NCBI GenBank assembly: GCA_947683625.1
Contig: CANTUR010000538.1
Span: 1 to 64,000 of the forward strand
Direction of reading: 5' to 3'
From: Mallotus nudiflorus
Taxonomy: Eukaryota > Streptophyta > Magnoliopsida > Malpighiales > Euphorbiaceae
DNA: 64,000 nucleotides
Shown here: piece after piece, positions 63,201 to 64,000 of the stretch
Position numbering within the stretch: position 1 is the first letter of the stretch
Layout: every line of letters starts with the position of its first letter
Notes under the pieces: model-generated
What the model was told of the DNA's origin: nothing
Database searches by the model: none
The model's input: the letters and a program-made list of their open reading frames with translations, nothing else
Program-made: the position numbers and the translations under genes

Positions 63201-64000
63201 CATTACATGTGACAATGATGTGTGAAAATTAAATTGATTTAAAAATTAGTCAACAAAAGAAAGAGCTGGTGAAGCAACTGCCCTATCTAAAGTCATGCTC
63301 TTTTGCCAGACGAATGCAGATTTGATATTTGGAGGGATCACAATTGTTTGTGGAATTTTTGGAACAATTGCAGGAGGTTACATACTGGATTTCATGACTT
63401 CTACAATACCTAATGCTTTTAAGGTATGTGCCCCATTATTATGGAGAGAATGTATGCCTTTTGTTGACAGACTGATGAACTTAATTCATCTTTTCAGCCT
63501 TTCTTCCCCTTAGATGAAAATGGTTTGAACATATCCATAGGGGTTGAAAATGGATATGGAACTTGATATGATGAACCATCATCTGAGTGAATTTAGCCTT
63601 TCTTCCCCTTAGATGAAAATGGTTTGAACATATCCATAGGGGTTGAAAATGGATATGGAACTTGATATGATGAACCATCATCTGAGTGAATTTAAGGCTA
63701 GTTCTAGTAGGTTCAGCTAGCAACAAAAAATTGATAGTAAATGAGATATAACATGATAATTTTTATGCACTTACTGTACTGTATTAGGATGAAAGAGTCA
63801 TTAACTTTTGTTAATATTGGAGTTAGTCTTAACTGACACCTCATGTATTTATAAAATGTTACAGAGCAGCTTTGACAGATTTATTAGTAAGTTGATCCTT
63901 ATGTAACTAGTTGTCATCTAAAATTTCTTTTGACTTCTGCAGCTTCTTTCAACAGCTACATTACTTGGTGCAATATTTTGCTTCTCTGCATTCTGTTTTA
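57261..64000 (+). CDS. Spinster-like MFS transporter (SPNS family), 13 exons traced, 3' end beyond window
   Basis: Exons: 57261-57403, 58068-58196, 58850-58951, 59829-59933, 60015-60090, 61203-61277, 61412-61514, 61602-61667, 62339-62420, 62637-62734, 63038-63114, 63310-63423 and 63943 onward. Every junction is GT-AG and in phase, except the GC donor at 62421. The N-terminus (MAGGEEDSKQVNP) is Ser/Pro-rich and cytosolic. TM1 carries VVNLVNYVDRGAIA, the SPNS signature. Later blocks are NNFEDGVLSSAFMVGLLVAS, NPFRLIGVGLSVWTLAVVGC, FVGVGEASFISLAAPFIDD, KTAWLGIFYMCIPTGYAVGY, NWRWAFWGEAILMLPFAVLG, YIAYNFVIGAYSYWGPKAGY and DLIFGGITIVCGIFGTIAGG. The family is annotated as probable sphingolipid transporters; the substrate of plant members is not firmly settled. 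Full proteins are about 500 residues; about 390 are covered here. This is the only apparently intact gene in the window. Confidence 0.93.
57846..57977 (+). repeat. 66-bp tandem duplication in SPNS intron 1
   Basis: Two successive units start AATCTGGGTGGTTTT (57846 and 57912) and share GACTGATGTTGACCCTGCTT with a few differences. It lies well inside intron 1, away from splice sites. Confidence 0.85.
62421..62636 (+). other. GC-AG intron in SPNS (intron 9)
   Basis: The exon ends CTTAG and the intron begins GCGAGT, a good match to the minor GC donor consensus; the acceptor is TTACAG at 62631-62636. Using the next GT (62425) would put the following exon out of frame, whereas the GC donor keeps the SENATRNLNQFSRFFKDMK reading. 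Confidence 0.75.
63496..63693 (+). repeat. Two identical 99-bp tandem units in SPNS intron 12
   Basis: Units 63496-63594 and 63595-63693 both begin AGCCTTTCTTCCCCTTAGAT and end GAGTGAATTT; I see no difference between them. They lie in the intron before the last exon in the window. The T/C-rich start followed by TTAG looks like a splice acceptor, so the duplication also doubles a possible cryptic acceptor. Confidence 0.9.

Noticed and set aside
63481..63726. Minus-strand frame with an internal repeat
   Set aside because: Created by the 99-bp tandem duplication in the SPNS intron (99 is divisible by three).

Overview
This is nuclear DNA of a flowering plant, most likely a eudicot; the genus cannot be told from the sequence. 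It is AT-rich and holds one intact host gene, split by introns, at the right edge. Most of the rest is layered mobile-element debris. I could define several nested elements by terminal repeats and target-site duplications (TSDs) read directly in the sequence.

Layout. 1-1965: AT-rich DNA with a near-perfect 112-bp palindrome. 1966-17833: a minus-strand, gag-only Ty3/gypsy LTR retrotransposon (Tat-like primer site, 1.8-kb LTRs, TSD AATAG). A nearly genome-length endogenous caulimovirid (about 2707-9754, plus strand) sits in its left LTR copy. 18870-31513: a minus-strand Ty1/copia element. It is broken by two long (3.1 and 3.3 kb) solo-LTR-like insertions of one family, one in its left LTR and one in its reverse transcriptase. 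32006-32436: a MITE-like foldback element. 34863-37364: a Mutator-like element with 125-bp inverted repeats and an 8-bp TSD, carrying a decayed piece of a host gene (Pack-MULE type). 37675-40350: broken fragments of three recognisable host genes (BSK-type kinase, beta-ketoacyl-ACP synthase III, GT47 exostosin) and an unidentified exon-like piece. 41610-55855: a plus-strand L1-type LINE. It is split by a non-coding LTR element (46156-54960), whose left LTR is split by a third copy of the long solo LTR (46452-50839, opposite orientation). That copy carries plastid-derived DNA joining a psbD fragment to the trnK-UUU 3' exon.

57261-64000: a gene for a Spinster-type major facilitator transporter (plant SPNS family). 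Thirteen exons can be traced with consistent phase, the last running off the window. One intron uses a GC-AG donor, and two introns contain local tandem duplications.

How the parts relate: SPNS is the only gene likely to make a working protein. The pararetrovirus polyprotein (movement, capsid, protease, reverse transcriptase, RNase H) is interrupted by three in-frame stops and one frameshift in a T10 run. The retroelement genes are more decayed. Several LTR ends have drifted from TG...CA to TA...TA, as expected for old, methylated copies.
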